Shown one piece after another: positions 10,302-21,378 of a stretch of DNA of 64,000 bases. The DNA lies in the NCBI GenBank assembly GCA_916700875.1, contig CAKAKS010000062.1, forward strand, positions 3,187,373-3,251,372, given 5' to 3'. Below the pieces are notes generated by a model. That model was not told the DNA's origin and did not search any database. It saw only the letters and a program-made list of their open reading frames with translations. The DNA comes from Sebastes aleutianus. Taxonomy: Eukaryota > Chordata > Actinopteri > Perciformes > Sebastidae. Each line of letters opens with the position of its first letter. Within the stretch, counting starts at the first letter, position 1. Both the position numbers and the translations under genes were made by a program.

Positions 10302-11930
10302 CAGGGGTGGGCAAACTTTTTGGCTCAGGGGCCACAATGAGTTTTAAAATTTGACAGACGGGCCGGGCCAGTATCAGATGGATGGAGAATGTTTGTGTGT
10401 ACTAATATAAATTACAAGTAAAAGCCATTAACTAAAAAGTAAAGAAAACTTACATTTAATTTCAGTGGGAACAGTGTTGTTGGTCACCCTTTTTTGCCAG
10501 TGCATCAAAGTTTGGTGTCAGTTTGGTTGTGGCAATTCTTAGGACAGATCTGAGGTGTTCATCAGTTTACTGGGATATGTGGCGTGATTTGTTGATGTTC
10601 ATCACGCTGAACGTTTGCTCACACACGTAGGTAGAGCCAAACAACACCAGCATCCTCTGTGCCATCCTCCTGATATTTGGAAACTTGGCTTCGCTTAGTG
10701 AAGCATAAAACTCATCCAGATTAAGGGAGTTGAACTTCTCCTTTAAGACGGAGTTACATTGAAGATCAATCAGTTCCAATTGCAACTCCTGCGGCGCTGT
10801 TTCATAGTCGCTCAGCTCGGGAAAATCGTCAGCTTTCCTGATTAACTCCAAAAATGAGCTAATCTCCCCTTTGAGCTCCCACACTCGTCGACATACTTTC
10901 CCCAAACTTAACCAGCGGACATGAGAGTGATAAAGCAAGTCCTGGTGATCAGCATCAGTTTCCTCAAGGAACTTAATAAATTGACGATGCTGAAGTCCCC
11001 TCGCTCGTATACAGTTAATGAGTTTTACGACTGGCTTCACTACATGATCAAGCTGCAATACAGACTTACACAGGGCTTCCTGATGGATTATGCAGTGTAG
11101 GAAAATTACATCCAGCTCAGTGTTTTCCTCTTTCACCTTATCCTGGATTCTTTTCAGCAGCCCGACGTTTTTTCCTGTTAAGTTTGGCGATCCATCTGTG
11201 ATGACATTGGCAAGTTTACACCAAGGTAGCTTCAGCCTCTCGATGACACCAGACACCCTGTCATACAAGTCCTCTCCTCTCCTCGCTCGTAGCTAGCTGG
11301 TAGCAGTCTGGTACTACTGCTGTAGTAGCCTAGCCTGCTAACCGCAGCAGCTAGTGTTTGTTTAGGAGACAGCGGCGCTGCAAAAGGATATGAGAATCTC
11401 AGTTCTTGTTTAACTGCATTAGATATAATAATAATAATAATAATAATAGCCTAGCTACGTTAAATTCCGTTTGTGTTGTGCTACTCTACTACCTAGTAGT
11501 TACTACCCAGTTGTTTGGGAACGGAGATGTTAATTAACGTACGTTACATTAACGGAATGCATGAATACATTCACGGCACAGGCTTTACAGCATACAGCCC
11601 ATGGGTGTATTATAAGACGATAAAAGGGATGAATTACTGCCAATATCTCCATTATTATAGCTAGCAGGAAGCTGGCAGGCAGAACCCGATGTGTCACATG
11701 AGCGTGCAGGGCGACGCAGTCTCGTGGGTCTGATGCGCGTTCATTATGCCGAGGAAAATAACTCTGGATTCAGCTGTTTAATTTTTTAAATAAGGGCTAT
11801 CAGAGTGTTCGTACTGGGGAGTGGGATCAATTGAAATGCCGGGTATTGCAGGAAAAAGGAAAAATGAATGCGGCCTTTACTATAATTTGGACAATTTTGT
11901 ACCAATATTCGACGGGCCGGATTAAAAAGC
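10302..11930 (-). mobile_element. hAT (Charlie-like) transposon, truncated at one end
   Basis: The left terminus CAGGGGTGGGCAAAC is the usual hAT-Charlie inverted end. The right side reads gacgggccggattaaaaagc and stops, without the matching terminal repeat. Compared with LINE copy B, about 43 LINE bases (homologous to 4494-4536) are also missing, so one deletion removed the right TIR and adjacent target DNA. A decayed transposase lies inside on the minus strand, and a (taa)n run lies at about 11427-11448. Confidence 0.85.
10567..11268 (-). pseudogene. hAT transposase fragment (GTF2IRD2/SCAND3-like)
   Basis: The 233-codon frame has the conserved hAT blocks ITDGSPNLTGKNVGLL, FLHCIIHQEALC, RARGLQHRQF and VRWLSLGKV in the RNase-H-like transposase core, followed by the C-terminal dimerisation block (RMLVLFGSTYVCEQTFSVMN). 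The large insertion domain between the two is missing: the frame jumps from DFPELSDYETAP straight to QELQLELIDLQCN. Intact relatives are several hundred residues longer. The frame ends at a stop (10567-10569) where homology continues (TDEHLRSVLRIA). It would act in the nucleus on hAT ends, but this copy cannot be active. Confidence 0.88.
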
Positions 11931-14359
11931 CCAACATGTTAGCTTGAGCATATAATATACGGCACTGCCCGTACATGTCGTCATCATCAAACATTTGATC
12001 TGTAATAAAGTGCCCCAGATATTTTGTTTTATTACAAACACATAGCAGTTGTCCTGATAGATAAAAAGCCGGAAAGTTGAGGTCCCTATCTTCTTTTGTT
12101 ATACAGAACATGACAACACTCTTTTTTGCATTGTATTGCACATCATATTTGACCACTTACTCTGAGCATATATTCAGCAGCTGTTGAAACCTAGCACTTT
12201 TAGGAGAGACAATAGCCAGATCGTCAGCATACTTAAAATGGTTTACCAGGGTGTTACCAATCATACAGCCTGTTTTACAGCCTCTTAGTTGGTCAGATAA
12301 TTCATTCATACATTAAAGAGGGCTGGCGAAAGTAACCCCCCTTGTCTTACTCCATTACCAACTCCAAAGGGATCGGAGACTCGATTGCCACATTTGACCT
12401 GCATATTCTGGTTCGCATACCAATATGCCAAGATTCTTATAATGCTGTCAGGCACGCCCCTTTGACTCAATTTCAGAAACAACGTTTGGTGATTTCCTCG
12501 GTCAAAAGCCTTAGCTGCGTCAATAAAACCGATTACAACAGAGGAGTTTTGCCTTCTATAGCTTTCGGCTACTTCTTTCAAGGCATTTATACACAAATCA
12601 GTGCCATGCTTAGCCTTGAAGCCAAACTGGTTGTCTTTGGTACCAAGATATTTACATAAACAGTCTAACAAAATCCTCTCGAGGACTTTAGATAACACAC
12701 TGGCTAGTGCAATTGGCCTGTAATTATCCAGGCTCCCAACCTTGCCAGCTTTGTCCTTGATGACAGGCACAAGAGTAACAGAGATCATTGAGTCTGGCAA
12801 CTGTCCATGCGTCATAAACCCCTTAAAACAAATGGCAAGAAGAGCTGCAACCTTTGGGCTTGCAAACTTAAGATGTTCTGCAGTGATATGATCAGAACCA
12901 CTTGCTTTATTGTCAGATAGCTGTTTTATTGCTTGATAAACTGCATTGATTGTGATTCCCAATGTGTCACTGTTAGCAATATTACCCACTTTGTAGGGGT
13001 CACTTTTAACACAATTAAATAAAGCAGAGTAATGCTTCCTCCACAACTCAGCTATGTTATCGGCTCCAGAAGCTCCCTCTATAGTGCATGGTAGCGATGC
13101 ATTGGCCCTATTCAGAGCTCCCACCTCCTACCAGAAGTCAGTGAGATTGTTACAAAGTAGTTTTTCAGCCATAGAGTCCGCTCTCATAACTTGTTTGTGT
13201 TTGGAAACATAACGAACCGCATATTTGTAGCTAGCTTTAGTGAGCTTTTTGCAGTCCAGGACCGGCCCCTGTCTACCTGCCAGAACCCAAGCCTAAAAAG
13301 CCTCCTTAGCTTCTGCATGATGTGCAGCCACATGCTTATTCCAATCTAGCTTGATGTTGTGTGCCTTATTAGAGTAAGTAAAGTATGATCTCCTAGCCTC
13401 ATACAAAGCTCCCACAATACCATCATACATAGCACAGAGGGCTTTATGTTGAGAAACGTCCTTACAGTTTACATCAGCACACATAACTGCATCTTTGGGT
13501 ACATGTACATCACTCAAGAGGTTATCAGTTCTCTGATAGTATGACAAGACATCCTCATTAGTGAGCTTAGCCCAATCTAATTTAGAACTATTGACCTCAT
13601 GAGTCATCTCAGGAAGATTATCAATATCGAGACTCATAATAAATGGTACATGATCAGACATGGCAGTCTCATAGAGTATTTCCACTGATCGCAGAGTAGC
13701 ATGGGCATCAGAAGTGCAAATGCAATGGTCAAGCCTTGATGTTGAGTGTCAGGCTTCACTTATGTACGAATAGCTATCTGCAGGTAAGAGCAGTTCACTG
13801 GATAATATAAGATTGTTATCATCATAAAACTGCAACATGTGTTTGGCAAACAATGAACACTTATCTGAAATGTCAGCATTCATATCACCAACCACATAAA
13901 TACTTGTGGAATGATTATCATGAATAAAGGAACTTGTAAAAGCAAGTCTATTCAAATATACATCCTCATTCTGTTGACACTCATAGGGTGTATATAAATT
14001 ACATTAAGGATAATGCACTCTTTGTTATTGATCTTTAACTCTACAGCGATACACCAGTCAGCTTCAGACCTGATGACACTTATCACTGAGTCAAACTTTT
14101 TGTGCCATAGGATAGCCACACCTCTTGCTATCCTTCCTCTCACTATTCCCATAATAAGATCAGTTGTGGATTTACCAGCCCCGTGGAAATTGTCATTAAA
14201 AGAGTTCAGTTTTCCCAGATCCTTTTTTGTTAAAAAAGTTTCTTGTAAACATAGAATGTCACAGTTTTGCAATAAGTTGTCAACAACTATACGACGGGCC
14301 CTGTCTCCTGCGGAATTGCCAACTTGCAGCCCTCGACAGTTGTAAGATACAACACGCAT

Positions 14360-15027
14360 CAGAGTTTAAGTGGTCAGTGCGGCCATAGCACCAGTCGGCT
14401 TATTTGCACCAAGTGTAGAAATCGCTGTGCTAGTGCCACACCCTGTAACTCCTGCCTTGCGTGACTCATAGTCATTTGCACAATAAACAAACGTAAAAAA
14501 GGGGATTCTGCTAAAATGTAAATAAAAAGTTCTGTAGGGGCCTGTGAGTTGAATTTGATAATAAAAATGGAATCAACTGTAAAATGTGGAATATCGTGGA
14601 ATTTGCCAAAATGTGAATATAATTGATAAAAGATCAGGATTTTCCCTGCCATTATAAGTGTTTTTTCACAGCGTCTGAGCCAACTGAACAGAAAAAAACT
14701 ATGCTGCTATCTTTTGGTGTCCTTTACGGGCACATTGCTTCTGTCCTCTGCTCTCTTTGTTGGTGTTTCATCGAGAGCGAGGCTCAGCTACTCCTCCACA
14801 CACGAACACACTAGTGGCTTCTCAGCGCGAGACCTACGAAAAACATGAAGACTCTGACATGTTCCCGTGGTACCAGTCCATCTATCCCCTCAGTCACGAA
14901 GAGCCTGCTGGCAGGACCTCGCAAATATGTTGTGCTGGTTAAATGTTCAGGGAACCACCCTATGTTTACCCTGACAATGCCACATTATTTTTCATACCCT
15001 CTGCCTGAATATACCTGTATTCAGGTC
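14360..15027. repeat. LINE 5'-flank segment, copy 3 (left part)
   Basis: Third copy of 1006-1756, interrupted at the TTAA 15028-15031 by a MITE and resuming at 16515. Confidence 0.6.
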
Positions 15028-15031
15028 TTAA

Positions 15032-16510
15032 AGGTCACCTATTACGCAAAATGCACTTTTCCATGTCTTTTAAACATCAATATCTGTCCCCAGTGTGTCT
15101 ACAAGTCACCATAGTATCATAAAAGACCATCCTCTCTTTTTCTCCTGCTCCGTTTGTCCGGAAATGGGTGTAGAAAATCACTTCTCTTTTTTTCCTTCTC
15201 TTCTGACGTCATTAGAGAATTGCAAGCCATGTAAGGGTTTCCTGGTCGAACCAGAGAGAACCTTCAGTAGCTGACCCCGCCCCACAGCGCGTCATTGTCT
15301 CTCCTCCTCAACCGAACTTGAGCAAAGTAGCTCTACTGTTAGTCTGCAAGAACCAGCAGAACAGGCTTCATGTACTCCCATCATCTAAATATAACATGTT
15401 CTTTCACAAAGGCTTCATGTAATTACACAGTTTAAACAGGTGATATTTATATATTATATATATTTGATGTCATGCATGTAGAAGAGTACAGGTAGTAAAT
15501 AGTGACTGTAAGCAACACAACACATTTCTGTTTCACAGTCAAACTTTATTTGAGTAGACAGATGACAATATTAATTATTCACAGCATTTGTAATCATCAG
15601 TTATGATGACATGGTACAGGAAAAAGTCTTTCAGCTCCGGTAAACTACAGTAAGCTAAGCTCCGGTGGTCTGTAGTCATGGTAACACAGAGACAGCTCCT
15701 ACAGTAAATAATATACCATTACTCTGATCTTCCATACATTTAGCAGGTGTCTTTTACCAGAAATAATGAACTGACTACTGTTTCACATCTTCTATTTTCC
15801 ACCCTGATGGTCGCTGTGTTTACACACCGTCTCATAGCGGTAGCATGTAGCTAACCCGTTAGCATGTAGCTACATGCTAACGGGTTAGCTCTGTATCTCC
15901 ATGTAAACAGAGCTATCTGCTCTCAGCTGTCTGCTCTCCTCTGGGATGATTCTGTCGGTCATTTCTCACAGATGGATCTGTAAAGACAGACGTAAAACAG
16001 AGTGTATGTTTACGGTTTACAGAGTTGATGCATAAGGTAAACACTGAGCTAACCAACAGAGATATAAATAGCATTATGTACCTGAGAGAAACCGTCACGA
16101 AAACCTGGAGTCTGGACCGCAGATGTTCATCATGTGTCGCTGATTTCTGATCAGATTCCTCCGGTAACGTGCGCTGGGTGAAGTTTCTGGTTTATAAACT
16201 TTAAAGTAGTTTATTTTACTCTTCTGCTTCTCTCTCCCTGCTCTCAGGCCGCGAGGGGGGCGGGGAGGGTGACGCGTTGTTGAGGACGTTTGATTGACAG
16301 AAAACGCTGACCAATCAGAGCAGAGTGGGAGGAGACAGGCTGTGAATCAGGGGTTTTCAGACAGAGGCTGAATTAGGCTCTGAGGCAGGCAGACTCAGGC
16401 TGCAGTACGAGAAGAATAAAGGTTTTTTTGAACATTGCAGCATGTAAAAATGTTCTAGTGCAACATTAAAATACATCTATGAACCAGGAAATGAGCATAA
16501 TATGAGACCT
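15032..16510. mobile_element. 1.48-kb TTAA-flanked non-autonomous element, copy a
   Basis: The ends AGGTCACCTATTACGC and, inverted, AGGTCTCATATTATGC are flanked on both sides by TTAA (15028-15031, 16511-16514). The matching places in units 1 and 2 lack the element, so the insertion is proven by an empty site. TTAA duplication is the signature of piggyBac-type transposases. No transposase frame is present. A 42-base perfect palindrome lies near 15848-15889, and a CRE-like TGACGTCA at about 15205. Confidence 0.9.
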
Positions 16511-16571
16511 TTAAACAATCCTTTTATACACCACGAAAAATTTGCTTCAAATCCTGGCGCTCTTCCTGGAG

Positions 16572-16640
16572 GCTTGGTTTAGCAATATCTAAAGATATTC
16601 CTCTACACTTCAGTAATGAACCTGCACCCTCAGACACAAA
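16572..16640 (+). CDS. NLR N-terminal exon A-like, unit 3
   Basis: Identical in layout to 1757-1825 (69 nt if the ..gag|g acceptor is used); it encodes KDIPLHFSNEPAPSDTK and is followed by gtaag. Confidence 0.45.
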
Positions 16641-16910
16641 GTAAGTCAGCTGCTATATTCAAATTTCTACACTAATGTATTTGCCAACTAAAATTTAACA
16701 GACATCGTCAAATAAACTCTTCTTCTTAGTATCTGTGACAGCTGTCAGTCACCTAGAAAAGATGTAATCTACAAAAACAGTTACAATCTTTTGAACTCCT
16801 TATTGTCGACAGTAGCATTAGTTTGTGTGTTTAGAGCTACTTTAATGACCAAAAAAGATAATTTATCAAGGATTCAAGCAATATGAATAAAATCATCTTG
16901 GTGTTTGCAG

Positions 16911-17027
16911 AGTTCAGTACAGACAGAGAGCAGAGTCTCCAGTACCCAGCTGTCTGTCTATGAAGAGTGACCGGTCCATAGGTTATCATCCAGACTTCAG
17001 TAATGAACCTGGACCCTCACATACAAA
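16911..17027 (+). CDS. NLR N-terminal repeat exon B, unit 3
   Basis: The exon is 117 nt, phase 2 to phase 2, with gtgtttgcag acceptor and gtaag donor. It encodes the SCLSMKSDRSIGYHPDF segment and ends SNEPGPSHTK: GPSH replaces EPSD of the other two B exons, a small gene-conversion-like mixture with exon C (GPSE). This is the exon B copy nearest the NACHT exon, so it is the likeliest of the three to be used in the gene at 20287-41456. Confidence 0.82.
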
Positions 17028-17395
17028 GTAAGAGAGATGCTACTAACTCATTTACATGACTCATTTTTCAGCTATCACCGCCAATGTTTTCTGTTGATTT
17101 TGTTTGTATGTTAAAGTTTTTACTGTAGTTTATTTGCTAACTCAAATTTAACAAACTTTTTGTTACACAGACAAAGTTAAATGATTTGTGCCATCTTCCT
17201 CTTAGTATCTGTGACAGCTGTCAGTCACCTAGAAAAGCTGTAATGTAATCAAAAAGGACGGCTACAAACTTTTGAACCTCCTAATTATTGACAGTAGCAG
17301 TAGTTTGTGTATTTAGAGCTAATTAGATGGCTTTAACATCAGAGAATTTATCAAGGATTCATGTGATGTGAGTTCAATCATCTTGGTGTTTGCAG

Positions 17396-17512
17396 AGTTC
17401 AGTACAGACCGAGAGCAGAGTCTCCAGCACCCAGCTGTCTGTCTATGAAGAGTGACTGGTCCAAAGAAATGCCTCTGAACTTCAGTAATGAACCTGGACC
17501 CTCAGAGTCAAA
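17396..17512 (+). CDS. NLR N-terminal repeat exon C, unit 3
   Basis: The exon is 117 nt, phase 2 to phase 2. It encodes SCLSMKSDWSKEMPLNF and SNEPGPSESK and leaves in phase 2 with two bases of a Lys codon. The next in-phase exon downstream is the linker at 20287, which supplies the third base, so the C-linker-NACHT order reads through without a stop. This is the best supported N-terminal exon of the NACHT gene. The alternative is that it belongs to an upstream gene remnant and the NACHT gene starts at about 18.0 kb. Confidence 0.82.
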
Positions 17513-18004
17513 GTAAGAGACTGTTTTTACTGTAAGCTGACCTGCTGGAAAATGATGTATTGAGGATGAAGACATAATGTTCTGCTCAAAGATTTATATT
17601 CCTCAAAATGCAGCTTCATGTTGTACTAATTGAGCAAGAAGATGTGTCATCTCTGGCTACCATCTATGTTTGGATTATGAAAAAGAGTTGCAACTCAGGA
17701 AAATGGCTTAAATTATTTTTTATGCAACAGACAATAGTTTTTTCTTTCAGATGTTGAGAAGAATCTTAGTCATATAAGTCTGAAAAAAACAAACAGAAAT
17801 ATTACAGAAAAAGCACATTAGTTTTTAACCAAATTGATTTAAACATAAAAAATGAGATAACATTTGACCAAAACTCATTTTAATTCAACCTGTTCAAGCC
17901 AAAAGAGATTCTCATAAACACACCGTGTTAAAAAGCTGATCTGTGTGAGCAACACACACACGCCCTCATAGATAAACTCTAAGGTCAAAGATTTCCTGTA
18001 AATG

Positions 18005-18115
18005 GAGAGGGGAGGAGCCACACTGACCAGGTGATCTAGATACATGAGAACAGGGAGGAAACCCTGAAAGTGTTCAGTCAGTCAGCTCAGACTGAAAACT
18101 GTAGACTGAGGCGAG
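18005..18115 (+). promoter_or_regulatory. Candidate alternative 5' exon of the NLR gene
   Basis: Just where unit 3 stops resembling units 1 and 2, a stretch ends in gaggcgag followed by a good donor (gtgagtg at 18116). It contains cagtcagtcagctcagactg, which looks like teleost NLRC3-like 5' UTRs as I remember them. It has no obvious long frame. If transcription starts here, the first usable ATG would be at 20321 in the linker exon (MSRSRTSPGPQ), bypassing the SMKSD exons. This is inference. Confidence 0.4.
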
Positions 18116-18673
18116 GTGAGTGTTAATCCAACATTTTATTATTTATTAGTCAGTTTCCTCCCTGTGGACTGTAGAGGAGAGAAATGTGCTGCTGCCACGT
18201 TGTGGTTTCCCGGCGTGCCCTCACAATATGCGTGTCCATGAGCAAGTTGCAGGTTTTTTTCCATCATGTTATATAGCTTCCAAAATAATATCAATGTTTA
18301 AAAAGTGGCCAAAGAGAGCTGATTATGTCCTTTACTGATTCGCAGTCACTTTGGGCAGTTTAGTTTGAGTTAGTTAGGTTTGAACTGAGGTTAGAAGTGA
18401 TCTTAATATTGCGGTGACCAGCAGTATAAGACACAGCATATAACACTGGTGTCCTGGTGTTCCTTGTTAGAATAGAATAATATCAATGTTTTAAAAATGT
18501 CCGTTGTTCACCTTTAATAAACAAACTTCTGCCAGATCACTAAATATTTAATAAGACAGTCAGACAGGAAAAGCAGCTAATTTTTGTGTATTAAAGCAGG
18601 AGAGTTAAAATAAAGAAACATTTTCATTACAGACTGAATGCTGAATTCAAACAAAAAAGTAACAACACTTTAA

Positions 18674-20182
18674 AGGTCACCTATTATGCAAAATGCACTT
18701 TTCCATGTCTTTTAAACATCAATATCTGTCCCCAGTGTGTCTACAGGTCACCATAGTATCATAAAAGACCATCCTCTCTCTTTTTCTCCTGCTCCGTTTT
18801 CCGGAAATGGGTGTAGAAAATCACTTCTCTTTTTTTCCTTCTCTTCTGACGTCATTAGAGAATTGCAAGCCATGTAAGGGTTTCCTGGTCGAACCAGAGA
18901 GAACCTTCAGTAGCTGACCCCGCCCCACAGCGCGTCATTGTCTCTCCTCCTCAACCGAACTTGACCAAAGTAGCTCTACTGTTAGTCTGCAAGAACCAGC
19001 AGAACAGGCTTCATGTACTCCCATCATCTAAATATAACATGTTCTTTCACAAAGGCTTTATGTAATTACACTGTTTAAACAGGTGATATTTATATATTAT
19101 ATATATTTGATGTCATGCATGTAGAAGAGTACAGGTAGTAGTGACTGTAAGCAACACAACACATTTCTGTTTCACAGTCAAACTTTATTTGAGTAGACAG
19201 ATGACAATATTAATTATTCACAGCATTTGTAATCATCAGTTATGATGACATGGTACAGGAAAAAGTCTTTCAGCTCCGGTAAACTACAGTAAGCTAAGCT
19301 CCGGTGGTCTGTAGTCATGGTAACACAGAGACAGCTCCTACAGTAAATAATATACCATTACTCTGATCTTCCATACATTTAGCAGGTGTCTTTTACCAGA
19401 AATAATGAACTGACTACTGTCTCACATCTTCTATTTTCCACCCTGATGGTCGCTGTGTTTACACACCGTCTCATAGCGGTAGCATGTAGCTAACCCGTTA
19501 GCATGTAGCTACATGCTAACGGGTTAGCTCTGTATCTCCCATCTGCTCTCAGCTGTCTGCTCACAGCTGTCTGCTCTCCTCTGGGATGATTCTGTCAGTC
19601 ATTTCTCACAGATGGATCTGTAAAGACAGACGTAAAACAGAGTGTATGTTTACGGTTTACAGAGTTGATGCATAAGGTAAACACCGAGCTAACTAACAGA
19701 GCTATAAATAGCATTATTTACCTGAGAGAAACCGTCACGAAAACCTGGAGTCTGGACCGCAGATGTTCATCATTTGTCGCCGATTTCTGATCAGATTCCT
19801 CCGGGAACTTGCGGTGGGTGAAGTTTCTGGTTTATAAACTTTAAAGTGGTTTTATAAACTTTTCCTAGCTGCTTCCCTTTACCTGCAGACCTACAGGTAG
19901 CTCTCTCCCTCTCCTTGAGCCAGAGTTGCTCCGAGGGGGAGGGGGAGAGAGTGACTCTGTGTTGAAGATGTTTGATTGACAGAAAACGCTGACCAATCAG
20001 AGCAGAGTGAGAGGAGACAGGCTCTGAATCAGCTTCTGTCAAACAGAGCCTCTAAGCAGGCATATTCAGGCTGACAGTATGAGAAGAATAAAGGGGTATT
20101 TGAACATTGCAGCATGTAAACATGTTCTAGTGCAACATTAAAATACATCTATGAACCTGGAAATGAGCATAATATGAGACCT
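18674..20182. mobile_element. 1.51-kb TTAA-flanked non-autonomous element, copy b
   Basis: Same family and orientation as 15032-16510, flanked by TTAA (18670-18673 and 20183-20186) with ends AGGTCACCTATTATGC and AGGTCTCATATTATGC (inverted). It includes the same internal palindrome (about 19489-19530). It differs by a 5-base gap near 19140 and a GC/A-rich replacement near 19540-19960. It lies in the intron before the linker exon. Confidence 0.9.
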
Positions 20183-20286
20183 TTAACTCTTTTCTGTGAC
20201 CATCTGAGCTTCGGTGTCGGCCAACTCTGGATATTTTTCACCAACAATCAACAAATCTTTTTAGTTATAAAGTAATGTCTCCACAG

Positions 20287-20381
20287 AGAGGAGAGGAGTC
20301 ATGCTTCTGTGGAGGAGCTGATGTCCAGATCCAGAACAAGTCCTGGACCTCAGACAGCCAGTCAGACCAGCACTGTACAAA
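20287..20381 (+). CDS. NLR linker exon before FISNA
   Basis: The exon is 95 nt between tctccacag and gtaagac. Entered in phase 2 (as the exon C donor leaves it) it reads EERSHASVEELMSRSR and TSPGPQTASQTSTVQ without a stop, and leaves in phase 1, exactly what the NACHT exon at 21379 needs. The other two frames fail: one has an early TGA, and the other leaves in the wrong phase. The product is a polar, Ser/Thr-rich linker between N-terminal repeats and FISNA. An internal ATG at 20321 could be a start if the gene begins at the candidate 5' exon near 18.0 kb. Confidence 0.65.
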
Positions 20382-21378
20382 GTAAGACTGTAGATGTGTC
20401 TGCTGATGTCTTCATGTCTGAAAACAGGACTTGTTGTTTTAATACACTGATTATTGTTGTGACAACCGCTTAAGATCTTCTCCATCATACATATCTGCTC
20501 TGCATCACTTGTTCTTTGCTTTCCTTTGCGAGAAAATCTGAACCCAAAAGAAATACATTTATATTTTTATGTTTTGTTTTTATGATAGCACTCCGTCTTT
20601 GCATTAATCAATCAGAATGATGTTTGTTTTCCATCTGCATAGATGAAGATGGAGAACTATTAAACTCTGTGTGAAGCAACAACATCACTGTTCTATCACA
20701 GACAGACAGTCACACTGACTAACAGCCAGACAGCAGCCTGAGACACAACAAGAGACACAGACTTTGAACAACAGACTTTGAACTTTCCTGCTAAAGTCTC
20801 CTTCTCTAACTTACAAACACACGTCTGGTTCTGCAGAGCAACAGGTTGAACAAGCGACCAAACAAACACCCACTGAGGAAAGCTGCACTGCTAACATCAG
20901 TTTTCAGGCTACAGTAGAGTGTTAATTAGCTAGTCAGTTGCAGCACATTAAACATCTTAAAAAGTCTTGTGATATAATATCTAATATCAACATTGGTTAG
21001 TTTAGATGTTTAACAGGGTCCTGTCACTTCAGTTCCTCTGCTAACAAAACACTGTCTGAACTCAGCTTAGGTTTCAGATTTCAGCACATTCGTTTAATTT
21101 GTCTTTTGCTGTTTTCTGTTCTGCGTTGTGCCAAGCCATGAATACATGCATTACCACTGCAGGAAAAACCTGCATTAGCATTTCTGGTGCTTCTCTTTAA
21201 AATTAAAATCTATTAACAATAAATATAAAAATCAACTTGACGTTAGTTTTGACTTCAAGAAGGGATGATGACTTTATAACCTTTACTTCTTTATAGGTTG
21301 TTATATTGATTATTTTCATGTTAGCATTGGAAAGAATACGTTTCTTTGTTTTTTCTCAAACTTGTCTCTCTCTTTCAG
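20382..21378 (+). other. Intron between linker and NACHT exons
   Basis: AT-rich intron ending in a strong pyrimidine tract (cttgtctctctctttcag). No transposon ends or second gene are seen. A possible acceptor at 20641 leads only to an early stop. Confidence 0.6.

Larger units (their letters stand above)
9883..14359 (-). mobile_element. LINE copy C (CR1/L2-like), with a hAT insertion
   Basis: This is the best LINE copy. The endonuclease begins with ATG at 14359 (MRVVSYNCRGLQ, DILCLQETFL) and runs to 13952, then 13955-13749 and 13685-13293. The reverse transcriptase follows at 13124-12306 with FIDAAKAFDRGNHQT and NGVRQGGLLSP. After a frameshift near 12306 the catalytic FKYADDLAIV box can be read at about 12235. 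Several frameshifts and stops make it inactive. A hAT element interrupts the 3' part (10302-11930). The 3' end is at about 9883. It is the only copy with an intact start codon. Confidence 0.87.
1..18004 (+). repeat. Tandem array of NLR N-terminal exon units with an embedded LINE
   Basis: The same order of sequence recurs: LINE 5' flank, exon A, exon B, exon C, an intron, a TIR repeat and a minus-strand LINE. Matching landmarks lie at 1252, 7016 and about 14584, and at 3214 and 9011, giving a period near 5.8 kb (the last unit is about 7.6 kb because of insertions). The first unit is represented only by an exon C tail and a deleted LINE. The third exon set runs into different sequence at about 18004 and leads on to the NACHT exon. 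By eye, units one and two differ by scattered substitutions only, so the duplication is fairly recent. I infer tandem segmental duplication at the 5' end of an NLR gene. Confidence 0.85.

Noticed and set aside
20641..20700. Possible NLR exon after tttccatctgcatag
   Set aside because: All frames that could be entered from the linker exon hit a stop within a dozen codons, and the linker joins the NACHT exon in phase without it.
21306..21378. Upstream extension of the NACHT frame as coding start
   Set aside because: It ends in a strong pyrimidine tract and cag acceptor and contains a hydrophobic run typical of translated intron.
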